Below, piece by piece: positions 9,621 through 21,302 of a stretch of DNA of 64,000 bases; the stretch's first letter is position 1, and every line of letters starts with the position of its first letter. The stretch lies in contig OX421961.1 of NCBI GenBank assembly GCA_949128115.1, positions 130,259,650 to 130,323,649 of the forward strand. The letters run 5' to 3'. Below the pieces are notes generated by a model, which saw only the letters and a list, made by a program, of their open reading frames with translations, was not told the origin of the DNA and searched no databases. Made by a program: the position numbers and the translations under genes. The stretch is from Anaspis maculata. Its lineage: Eukaryota; Arthropoda; Insecta; Coleoptera; Scraptiidae.

Positions 9621-10854
9621 TAACAATTGTGTCTTTTCTTATAAGTTTGTGTTCGTTCGTCAGATGTTGCGTTTGGAACAAGTAGCTGCCAAGTCCAAAA
9701 GTGGTGACCGATCGTTTTAAAAGTCACGTGGGTTGAAGCCTGAAGTCACGTGGGTTGGAGCCTGGAGTCACGTGGGTTCAAACCTGAACTTTTTGGATAA
9801 CAATTGTGTCTTTTTTTCTATATTTGTGTTCGTTCGTCAAATGTTGCGTTTGGAAAGAGTAGCTGCCAACTTCAAAAGTGGTGACCGATCGTTTTCAAAG
9901 TCACGTGGGTTGAAGCCTGAAGTCACGTTGGTTAAAGCCTGAAGTCACGTGGGTTTAAACCTGAAGTTTTTGGATAACAATTGTGTCTTTTTTTCTATAT
10001 TTGTGTTCGTTCGTCAGATGTTGCGTTTGGAGAGAGTAGCTGCCAACTTCAAAAGTGGTGACCGATCGTTCTCAGAGTCACGTGGGTTGAAGCCTGAAGT
10101 CACGTGGGTTGAAGCCTGGAGTCACGTGGGTTGAAACCTGAACTTTTTGGATAACAATTGTTTTTTTTTTCTATATTTGTGTTCGTTCGTCAGATGTTGC
10201 GTTTGGAACAAGTAGCTGCCAACTTCAGAAGTGGTGACCGATCGTTTCAAAAGTCACGTGGGTTGGAGCCTGGAGTCACGTGGGTTGGAGCCTGGAGTCA
10301 CGTGGGTTCAAACCTGAACTTTTTGGATAACAATTGTGTCTTTTCTTATAAGTTTGTGTTCGTTCGTCAGATGTTGCGTTTGGAACAAGTAGCTGCCAAG
10401 TCCAAAAGTGGTGACCGATCGTTTTAAAAGTCACGTGGGTTGAAGCCTGAAGTCACGTGGGTTGGAGCCTGGAGTCACGTGGGTTCATACCTGAACTTTT
10501 TGGATAACAATTGTGTCTTTTTTTCTATATTTGTGTTCGTTCGTCAGATGTTGCGTTTGGAAAAAGTAGCTGCCAACTTCAAAAATGGTGACCGATCGTT
10601 TTCAAAGTCACGTGGGTTGAAGCCTGAAGTCACGTGAGTTGAAGCCTGAAGTCACGGGGGTTGAAGCCTGAAGTCACGTGGGTTAAAACCTGAACTTTTT
10701 GGATAACAATTGTGTCTTTTCTTCTATATTTGTGTTCGTTCGTCAGATGTTGCGTTTGGAAAGAGTAGCTGCCAACTTCAAAAGTGGTGACCGATCGTTT
10801 TCAAAGTCACGTGGGTTGAAGCCTGAAGTCACGTGGGTTAAAGCCTGAAGTCAC

Positions 10855-13800
10855 GTGGGTTGGAACCTGAACATTTTGGATAACAATTGTGTCTTTTCTT
10901 CTATATTTGTGTTCGTTCGTCAGATGTTGCGTTTGGAACAAGTAGCTGCCAACATCAAAAGTGGTGACCGATCGTTTCAAAAGTCACGTGGGTTGAAGCC
11001 TGAAGTCACGTGGGTTGGAGCCTGGAGTCACGTGGGTTCATACCTGAACTTTTTGGATAACAATTGTGTCTTTTTTTCTATATTTGTGTTCGTTCGTCAG
11101 ATGTTGCGTTTGGAAAGAGTAGCTGCCAACTTCAAAAATGGTGACCGTTCGTTTTCAAAGTCACGTGGGTTGAAGCCTGAAGTCACGTGGGTTCAAGCCT
11201 GTAGTCACGTGGGTTGAAGCCTGAAGTCACGTGGGTTAAAGCCTGAAGTCACGTGGGTTGAAGCCTGATGTCACGTGGGATAAAACCTGAACTTTTTGGA
11301 TAACAATTGTGTCTTTACTACTATATTTGTGTTCGTTTGTCAGATGTTGCGTTTGGAACAAGTAGCTGCCAACATCAAAAGTGGTGACCGATCGATTTAA
11401 AAGTCACGTGAGTTGAAGCCTGAAGTCACGTGGGTTGGAGCCTGGAGTCACGTGGGTTCAAACCTGAACTTTTTGAATAACAATTTCGTCATTTTTGTTT
11501 TGATATTTGTGTTCGTTCGTCAGATGTTGCGTTTGGAACAAGTAGCTGCCAACATCAAAAGTGGTGACCGATCGTTTTAAAAGTCACGTGGGTTGAAGCC
11601 TGGAGCACGTGGGTTGAAGCCTGAAGTCACGTGGGTTGAAGCCTGAAATCACGTGGGTTAAAACCTGAACTTTCTGGATAACAATTGTGTCTTTACTTCT
11701 ATATTTGTGTTCGTTCGTCAGATGTTACGTTTGGAACAAGTAGCTGCCAACATCAAAAGTGGTGACCGATCGTTTTAAAAGTCACGTGGGTTGAAGCCTG
11801 GAGTCACGTGGGTTGAAGCCTGAAGTCACGTGGGTTGAAGCCTGAAATCACGTGGGTTAAAACCTGAACTTTCTTGATAACAATTGTGTCTTTTCTTCTA
11901 TATTTGTGTTCGTTCGTCAGATGTTGCGTTTGGAACAAGTAGCTGCCAACATCAGAAGTGGTGACCGATCGTTTTAAAAGTCACGTGCGTCGAAGCCTGA
12001 AGTCACGTGGGTTGGAGCCTGGAGTCACGTGGGCTCAAACCTGATTTTTTGGAATAACAATTTCGTCATTTTTTTTTGATATTTGTGTTCGTTTGTCAGA
12101 TGTTGCGTTTGGAACAAGTAGCTGCCAACTCCAAAAGTGGTGACCGATCGTTTTAAAAGTCACGTGGGTTGAAGCCTGAAGTCACGTGGGTTGAAGCCTG
12201 AAGTCACGTGGGTTAAAACCTGAACTTTTTGGAAAACAATTAAGTCTTTACTTCTATATTTGTGTTCGTTCGTCAGATGTTGCGTTTGGAACAAGTAGCT
12301 GCCAACATCAAAAGTGGTGACCGATCGTTTTAAAAGTCACGTGGGTTGAAGCCTGAAGTCACGTGGGTTGGAGCCTGGAGTCACGTGGGTTCAAACCTGA
12401 ACTTTTTGGATAACAATTGTGTTTTTTTTTTCTATATTTGTGTTCGTTCGTCAGATGTTGCGTTTGGAAAGAGTAGCTGCCAACTTCAAAAATGGTGACC
12501 GATCGTTTTCAAAGTCACGTGGGTTGAAGCCTGAAGTCACGTGAGTTGAAGCCTGAAGTAGTGAAGTCACGTGGGTTGAAGCCTGAAGTCACGTGGGTCA
12601 AAACCTGAACTTTTTGGATAACAATTGTGTCTTTTCTTCCATATTTGTGTTCGTTCGTCAGATGTTGCGTTTGGAACAAGTAGCTGCCAACATCAAAAGT
12701 GGTGACCGATCGTTTTAAAAGTCACGTGGGTTGAAGCCTGAAGTCACGTGGGTTGGAGCCTGGAGTCACGTGGGTTCAAACCTGAACTTTTTGAATAACA
12801 ATTTTGTCATTTTTGTTCTGATATTTGTGTTTGTTCGTCATATGTTGCGTTTGGAACAAGTAGCTGCCATCTCCAAAAGTGGTGACCGATCGTTTTGAAA
12901 GTCACGTGGGTTGAAGCCTGGAGTCACGTGGGTTGAAGCCTGAAGTCACGTGGGTTGAAGCCCGAAATCACGTGGGTTAAAACCTGAACTTTCTGGATAA
13001 CAATTGTGTCTTTACCTTATATTTGTGTTCGTTCGTCAGATGTTACGTTTGGAACAAGTAGCTGCCAACATCAAAAGTGGTGACCGATCGTTTTAAAAGT
13101 CACGTGGGTTGAAGCTTGAAGTCACGTGGGTTGGAGCCTGGAGTCACGTGGGTTCAATCCTGAACTTTTTGGATAACAATTGTGTCTTTTTTTCTATATT
13201 TGTGTTCGTTCGTCAGATGTTGCGTTTGGCAAGGGTAGCTGCCAACTTCAAAAATGGTGACCGATCGTTTTCAAAGTCACGTGGGTTGGAGCCTGAAGTC
13301 ACGTGGATTGAAGCCTGAAGTCACGTGGGTTGAAGCCTGAAGTCACGTGGGTTAAAACCTGATTTTCTTGGATAACAAATTTGTCTTTTCTTCTATATTT
13401 GTGTTCGTTCGTCAGATGTTGCGTTTGGAACAAGTAGCTGCCAACATCAAAAGTGGTGACCGATCGTTTTTAGAGGCACGTGGGTTGAAGCCTGAAGTCA
13501 CGTGGGTTGGAGCCTGGAGTCACGTGGGTTGAAACCTGAACTTTTTGGATAACAATTGTGTCTTTACTTCTATATTTGTGTTCGTTCGTCAGATGTTGCG
13601 TTTGGAACAAGTAGCTGCCAACATCAAAAGAGGTGACCAATCGTTTTAAAAGTCACGTGGGTTGAAGCCTGAAGTCACGTGGGTTGGAGCCTGGAGTCAC
13701 GTGGGTTCAAACCTGAAGTTTTTGGGTGACAATTGTGTCTTTTTTTCTATATTTGTGTTCGTTCGTCAGATGTTGCGTTTGGAAAGAGTAGCTGCCAACT

Positions 13801-16119
13801 TCAAAAGTGGTGACCGATCGTTTTAAAAGTCACGTGAGTTGAAGCCTGAAGTAACGTGGGTTGAAGCCTGGAGTCACGTGGGTTAAAACCTGAACTTTTT
13901 GGATGACAATTGTGTCTTTTCTTCTATATTTGTGTTCGTTCGTCAGATGTTGCGTTTGGAACAAGTAGCTGCCAACATCAGAAGTGGTGACCGATCGTTT
14001 TAAAAGTCACGTGGGTCGAAGCCTGAAGTCACGTGGGTTGAAGCCTGAAGTCACGTGGGTTGGAGCCTGGAGTCACGTGGGTTCAAACCTGAAGTTTTTG
14101 GGTAACAATTGTGTTTTTTTTTCTATATTTTGTTCGTTCGTCAGATGTTGCGTTTGGAAAGAGTAGCTGCCAACTTCAAAAGTGGTGACCGATCGTTTCA
14201 AAAGTCACGTGGGTTGAAGCCTGGAGTCACGTGGGTTGGGGCCTGGAGTCACGTGGGCTCAAACCAGAACTTTTTGGATAACAATTGTGTCTTTTTTTCT
14301 TTATTTGTGTTCGTTCGTCAGATGTTGCGTTTGGAACAAGTAGCTGCCAACATCAAAAGTGGTGACCGATCGTTTTAAAAGTCACGTGGGTTGAAGCCTG
14401 AAGTCACGTGGGTTGGAGCCTGGAGTCACGTGGGTTCAAACCTGAACTTTTTGAATAACAATTCCGTCATTTTTGTTTTGATATTTGTGTTCGTTCGTCA
14501 GATGTTGCGTTTGGAACAAGTAGCTGCCATCTCCAAAAGTGGTGACCGATCGTTTTAAAAGTCACGTGGGTTGAAGCCTGGAGTCACGTGGGTTGAAGCC
14601 TGAAGTCACGTGGGTTGAAGCCTGAAATCACGTGGGTTAAAACCTGAACTTTTTGGATAACAATTGTGTCTTTACTTCTATATTTGTGTTCGTTCGTCTG
14701 ATGTTGCGTTTGGAACAAGTAGCTGCCAACTCCAAAAGTGGTGACCGATCGTTTTAAAAGTCACGTGGGTTGAAGCCTGAAGTCACGTGGGTTGAAGCCC
14801 GAAGTCACGTGGGTTGAAACCTGAACTTTTTGGATAACAATTGTGTCTTTACTTCTATATTTGTGTTCGTTCGTCAGATGTTGCGTTTGGAACAAGTAGC
14901 TGCCAACATCAAAAGTGGTGACCAATCGTTTCAAAAGTCACGTGGGTTGAAGCCTGAAGTCACGTGGGTTGGAGCCTGGAGTCACGTGGGTTCAAACCTG
15001 AAGTTTTTGGGTGACAATTGTGTCTTTTTTTCTATATTTGTGTTCGTTCGTCAGATGTTGCGTTTGGAAAGAGTAGCTGCCAACTTCAAAAGTGGTGACC
15101 GATCGTTTTAAAAGTCACGTGGGTTGAAGCCTGAAGTAACGTGGGTTGAAGCCTGGAGTCACGTGGGTTAAAACCTGAACTTTTTGGATGACAATTGTGT
15201 CTTTTCTTCTATATTTGTGTTCGTTCGTCAGATGTTGCGTTTGGAACAAGTAGCTGCCAACATCAGAAGTGGTGACCGATCGTTTTAAAAGTCACGTGGG
15301 TCGAAGCCTGAAGTCACGTGGGTTGAAGCCTGAAGTCACGTGGGTTGGAGCCTGGAGTCACGTGGGTTCAAACCTGAAGTTTTTGGGTAACAATTGTGTT
15401 TTTTTTTCTATATTTTGTTCGTTCGTCAGATGTTGCGTTTGGAAAGAGTAGCTGCCAACTTCAAAAGTGGTGACCGATCGTTTCAAAAGTTACGTGGGTT
15501 GAAGCCTGGAGTCACGTGGGTTGGAGCCTGGAGTCACGTGGGTTTAAACCTGAAGTTTTTGGATAACAATTGTGTCTTTTTTTCTATATTTGTGTTCGTT
15601 CGTCAGATGTTGCGTTTGGAGAGAGTAGCTGCCAACTTCAAAAGTGGTGACCGATCGTTCTCAAAGTCACGTGGGTTGAAGCCTGAAGTCACGTGGGTTG
15701 AAGCCTGGAGTCACGTGGGTTGAAACCTGAACTTTTTGGATAACAATTGTTTTTTTTTTCTATATTTGTGTTCGTTCGTCAGATGTTGCGTTTGGAACAA
15801 GTAGCTGCCAACTTCAGAAGTGGTGACCGATCGTTTCAAAAGTCACGTGGGTTGGAGCCTGGAGTCACGTGGGTTGAAGCCTGAAGTCACGTGGGTTGAA
15901 GCCTGAACTTTTTGGATAACAATTGTGTCTTCAGTTTTTTGATATTTGTGTTCGTTCGTCAGATGTTGCGTTTGGAACATGTAGCTGCCAACTCCAAAAG
16001 TGGTGACCGATCGTTTTAAAAGACACGTGGGTTGAAGCCTGAAGTCACGTGGGTTGAAGCCTGGAGTCACGTGGATTGAAGCCTGAAATCACGTGGGTTA
16101 AAACCTGAACTTTTTGGAT
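10855..16119. repeat. 8-kb duplication, right copy (truncated)
   Basis: This copy matches 2,738-8,160 as described for the left copy, but stops near 16.1 kb. There a monomer changes in its T tract from the expected CTTCTATAGTTGTG type to the TTTCTATATTTG/GAAAGAG type seen at 9.8 kb. The copy at 36.7 kb in macro-unit 2 holds both the two monomers missing here and the 199-bp monomer present here, so it preserves the fuller arrangement. Confidence 0.82.
11669..11867 (+). repeat. 199-bp monomer present in 11.7-kb and 37.9-kb copies only
   Basis: A monomer with CTTTCTGGATAAC and GATGTTACG in its core and four 22-mers. It sits between neighbours that are directly adjacent at 3.9 kb. The copy at 37,886-38,084 has it too. 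Just upstream both copies share a one-base loss, GGAGCACG for GGAGTCACG, so they descend from one event. Confidence 0.85.
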
Positions 16120-18234
16120 AACAATTGTGTCTTTTTTTCTATATTTGTGTTCGTTCGTCAGATGTTGCGTTTGGAAAGAGTAGCTGCCAACTTCAAAAGT
16201 GGTGACCGATCGTTTTCAAAGTCACGTGGGTTGAAGCCTGAAGTCACGTTGGTTAAAGCCTGAAGTCACGTGGGTTGAAACCTGAACATTTTGGATAACA
16301 ATTGTGTCTTTTCTTCTATATTTGTGTTCGTTCGTCAGATGTTGCGTTTGGAACAAGTAGCTGCCAACATCAAAAGTGGTGACCGATCGTTTTAAAAGTC
16401 ACGTGGGTTGAAGCCTGAAGTCACGTGAGTTGGAGCCTGGAGTCACGTGGGTTCATACCTGAACTTTTTGGATAACAATTGTGTCTTTTTTTCTATATTT
16501 GTGTTCGTTCGTCAGATGTTGCGTTTGGAAAAAGTAGCTGCCAACTTCAAAAATGGTGACCGATCGTTTTCAAAGTCACGTGGGTTGAAGCCTGAAGTCA
16601 CGTGAGTTGAAGCCTGAAGTCACGGGGGTTGAAGCCTGAAGTCACGTGGGTTAAAACCTGAACTTTTTGGATAACAATTGTGTCTTTTCTTCTATATTTG
16701 TGTTCGTTTGTCAGATGTTGCGTTTGGAACAAGTAGCTGCCAACATCGAAAGTGGTGACCGATCGTTTTGAAAGTCACGTGGGTTGAAGCCTGAAGTCAC
16801 GTGGGTTGGAGCCTGGAGTCACGTGGGTTCAAACCTGAACTTTTTGGATAACAATTGTGTCTTTTTTTCTATATTTGTGTTTGTTCGTCAGATGTTGCGT
16901 TTGGAACAAGTAGCTGCCAACATCGAAAGTGGTGACCGATCGTTTTGAAAGTCACGTGGGTTGAAGCCTGAAGTCACGTGCGTTGGAGCCTGGAGTCACG
17001 TGGGTTCAAACCTGAACTTTTTGGATAACAATTGTGTCTTTTCTTCTATATTTGTGTTCGTTCGTCAGATGTTGCGTTTGGAACAAGTAGCTGCCAACAT
17101 CAAAAGTGGTGACCGATCGTTTCAAAAGTCACGTGGGTTGAAGCCTGGAGTCACGTGGGTTGGAGCCTGGAGTCACGTGGGTTCATACCTGAACTTTTTG
17201 GATAACAATTGTGTCTTTTCTTCTATATTTGTGTTCGTTCGTCAGATGTTGCGTTTGGAACAAGTAGCTGCCAACATCAGAAGTGGTGACCGATCGTTTT
17301 AAAAGTCACGTGGGTCGAAGCCTGAAGTCACGTGGGTTGAAGCCTGAAGTCACGTGGGTTGGAGCCTGGAGTCACGTGGGTTCAAACCTGAACTTTTTGA
17401 ATAACAATTTCGTCATTTTTTTTTGATATTTGTGTTCGTTCGTCGGATGTTGCGTTTGGAACAAGTAGCTGCCAACTCCAAAAGTGGTGACCGATCGTTT
17501 TAAAAGTCACGTGGGTTGAAGCCTGAAGTCACGTGGGTTGAAGCCTGAAGTCACGTGGGTTGAAGCCTGATGTCACGTGGGTTAAAACCTGAACTTTTTG
17601 GATAACAATTGTGTCTTTACTACTATATTTGTGTTCGTTTGTCAGATGTTGCGTTTGGAACAAGTAGCTGCCAACATCAAAAGTGGTGACCGATCGTTTT
17701 GAAAGTCACGTGGGTTGAAGCCTGAAGTCACGTGGGTTGGAGCCTGGAGTCACGTGGGTTCAAACCTGAACTTTTTGGATAACAATTGTGTCTTTTTTTC
17801 TATATTTGTGTTCGTTCGTCAGATGTTGCGTTTGGAAAGAGTAGCTGCCAACTTCAAAAGTGGTGACCGATCGTTTTCAAAGTCACGTGGGTTGAAGCCT
17901 GAAGTCACGTGGGTTAAAGCCTGAAGTCACGTGGGTTGGAACCTGAACATTTTGGATAACAATTGTGTCTTTTCTTCTATATTTGTGTTCGTTCGTCAGA
18001 TGTTGCGTTTGGAACAAGTAGCTGCCAACATCAAAAGTGGTGACCGATCGTTTCAGAAGTCACGTGGGTTGAAGCCTGAAGTCACGTGGGTTGGAGCCTG
18101 GAGTCACGTGGGTTCATACCTGAACTTTTTGGATAACAATTGTGTCTTTTTTTCTATATTTGTGTTCGTTCGTCAGATGTTGCGTTTGGAAAGAGTAGCT
18201 GCCAACTTCAAAAATGGTGACCGTTCGTTTTCAA

Positions 18235-18278
18235 AGTCACGTGGGTTGAAGCCTGAAGTCACGTGGGTTAAAACCTGA
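18235..18278 (+). repeat. Two-copy 22-mer tract
   Basis: Only two 22-mers (GAAG, then AAAACC) separate the cores. At 24.1 kb the corresponding tract has four copies (GAAG, CAAGCCTGT, GCAGCCTG, AAAACC), so the blocks differ by contraction or expansion here. Confidence 0.88.
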
Positions 18279-18392
18279 ACTTTTTGGATAACAATTAAGT
18301 CTTTAGTTTATCGATATTTGTGTTCGTTCGTCAGATGTTGCGTTTGGAACAAGTAGCTGCCATTTCCAAAAGTGGTGACCGATCGTTTCAAA
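18279..18392 (+). repeat. TTATCGAT core subtype, higher-order block marker
   Basis: A 114-bp core with ACAATTAAGTC, TTTAGTTTATCGAT and CCATTTCC. The internal ATCGAT palindrome occurs at 18,310, 24,214, 42,137, 48,262 and 53,251 only, once per 5-6-kb block, which makes it a convenient index of block number. Confidence 0.88.
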
Positions 18393-18458
18393 AGTCACGT
18401 TGGTTGAAGCCTGGAGTCACGTGGGTTGGGGCTTGGAGTCACGTGGGCTGAAACCTGA

Positions 18459-18569
18459 TATTTTTGGATAACAATTGTGTCTTTTCTCCTTTATTTGTGT
18501 TCGTTCGTCAGATGTTGCGTTTGGAAAGAGAATCTAACAACTTCTAAAGTGGTGACCGATCGTTTTCAA
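18459..18569 (+). repeat. Diverged core subtype AAAGAGAATCTAACAACTT
   Basis: This core starts TATTTTTGG rather than ACTTTTTGG, has CTCCTTTATTTG in the pyrimidine stretch, and replaces GTAGCTGCC with GAATCTAAC. It is the most diverged core in the window but keeps its 111-bp length. Counterparts begin at about 24,363, 42,286, 48,411 and 53,400; a related core with CTTTATTTG lies near 30.0 and 59.4 kb. Confidence 0.85.
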
Positions 18570-21302
18570 AGTCACGTGGGTTAAAGCCTGAAGTCACGTG
18601 GGTTGAAGCCTGGAGTCACGTGGGTTAAAACCTGAACTTTTTGGATAACAATTGTGTCTTTTCTTCTATATATGTGTTCGTTCGTCAGATGTTGCGTTTG
18701 GAACAAGTAGCTGCCAACATCAAGAGTGGTGACCAATCGTTTTAAAAGTCACGTGAGTTGAAGCCTGAAATCACGTGGGTTGGAGCCTGGAGTCACGTGG
18801 GTTCAAACCTGAATTTTTGGATAACAATTGTGTCTTTTTTTCTATATTTGTGTTCGTTCGTCAGATGTTGCGTTTGGAAAGAGTAGCTGCCAACTTCAAA
18901 AGTGGTGACCGATCGTTTTCAAAGTCACGTGGGTTGAAGCCTGAAGTAACGTGGGTTGGAGCCTGAAGTCACGTGGGTTAAAACCTGAATTTTTTGGATA
19001 ACAATTGTGTCTTTTCTTCCATATTTGTGTTCGTTCGTCAGATGTTGCGTTTGGAACAAGTAGCTGCCAACATCAAAAGTGGTGACCGATCATTTTGAAA
19101 GTCACGTGGGTTGAAGCCTGAAGTCACGTGGGTTGGAGCCTGGAGTCACGTGGGTTCAAACCTGAACTTTTTGAATAACAATTTCGTAATTTTTTTTTTG
19201 ACATTTGTGTTTGTTCGTCAGATGTTGCGTTTGGAACAAGTAGCTGCCAACTCCAAAAGTGGTGACCGATCGTTTTAAATGTCACGTGGGTTGAAGCCTG
19301 AAGTCACGTGGGTTGAAGCCTGAAGTCACGTGGGTTAAAACCTGAACTTTTTGGATAACAATTGTGTCTTTTCTTCTATATTTGTGTTCGTTCGTCAGAT
19401 GTTGCGTTTGGAACAAGTAGCTGCCAACATCAAAAGTGGTGACCGATCGTTTTAAAAGTCACGTGAGTTGAAGCCTGAAGTCACGTGGGTTGAAGCCTGA
19501 AGTCACGTGGGTTGAAGCCTGAAGTCACGTGGGTTAAAACCTGAACTTTTTGGATAACAATTGTGTCTTTTCTTCTATATTTGTGTTCGTTCGTCAGATG
19601 TTGCGTTTGGAACAAGTAGCTGCCAACATCAAAAGTGGTGACCGATCGTTTTAAAAGTCACGTGGGTTGAAGCCTGGAGTCACGTGGGTTGAAGCCTGAA
19701 GTCACGTGGGTTGAAGCCTGAAATCACGTGGGTTAAAACCTGAACTTTCTGGATAACAATTGTGTCTTTACTTCTATATTTGTGTTCGTTCGTCAGATGT
19801 TACGTTTGGAACAAGTAGCTGCCAACATCAAAAGTGGTGACCGATCGTTTTGAAAGTCACGTGGGTTGAAGCCTGGAGTCACGTGGGCTCAAACCTGATT
19901 TTTTGGAATAACAATTTCGTCATTTTTTTTTGATATTTGTGTTCGTTCGTCAGATGTTGCGTTTGGAACAAGTAGCTGCCAACTCCAAAAGTGGTGACCG
20001 ATCGTTTTAAAAGTCACGTGGGTTGAAGCCTGAAGTCACGTGGGTTGAAGCCTGAAGTCACGTGGGTTGAAACCTGAACTTTTTGGATAACAATTAAGTC
20101 TTTACTTCTATATTTGTGTTCGTTCGTCAGATGTTGCGTTTGGAACAAGTAGCTGCCAACATCAAAAGTGGTGACCGATCGTTTTAAAAGTCACGTGGGT
20201 TGAAGCCTGAAGTCACGTGGGTTGGAGCCTGGAGTCACGTGGGTTCAAACCTGAACTTTTTGGATAACAATTGTGTTTTTTTTTTCTATATTTGTGTTCG
20301 TTCGTCAGATGTTGCGTTTGGAAAGAGTAGCTGCCAACTTCAAAAATGGTGACCGATCGTTTTCAAAGTCACGTGGGTTGAAGCCTGAAGTCACGTGAGT
20401 TGAAGCCTGAAGTAGTGAAGTCACGTGGGTTGAAGCCTGAAGTCACGTGGGTCAAAACCTGAACTTTTTGGATAACAATTGTGTCTTTTCTTCCATATTT
20501 GTGTTCGTTCGTCAGATGTTGCGTTTGGAACAAGTAGCTGCCAACATCAAAAGTGGTGACCGATCGTTTTAAAAGTCACGTGGGTTGAAGCCTGAAGTCA
20601 CGTGGGTTGGAGCCTGGAGTCACGTGGGTTCAAACCTGAACTTTTTGAATAACAATTTTGTCATTTTTGTTCTGATATTTGTGTTCGTTCGTCAGATGTT
20701 GCGTTTGGAACAAGTAGCTGCCATCTCCAAAAGTGGTGACCGATCGTTTTGAAAGTCACGTGGGTTGAAGCCTGGAGTCACGTGGGTTGAAGCCTGAAGT
20801 CACGTGGGTTGAAGCCTGAAATCACGTGGGTTAAAACCTGAACTTTCTGGATAACAATTGTGTCTTTACTTCTATATTTGTGTTCGTTCGTCAGATGTTA
20901 CGTTTGGAACAAGTAGCTGCCAACATCAAAAGTGGTGACCGATCGTTTTAAGAGTCACGTGGGTTGAAGCTTGAAGTCACGTGGGTTGGAGCCTGGAGTC
21001 ACGTGGGTTCAATCCTGAACTTTTTGGATAACAATTGTGTCTTTTTTTCTATATTTGTGTTCGTTCGTCAGATGTTGCGTTTGGTAAGGGTAGCTGCCAA
21101 CTTCAAAAATGGTGACCGATCGTTTTCAAAGTCACGTGGGTTGGAGCCTGAAGTCACGTGGGTTGAAGCCTGAAGTCACGTGGGTTAAAACCTGAACTTT
21201 TTGGATAACAAATTTGTCTTTTCTTCTATATTTGTGTTCGTTCGTCAGATGTTGCGTTTGGAACAAGTAGCTGCCAACATCAAAAGTGGTGACCGATCGT
21301 TT

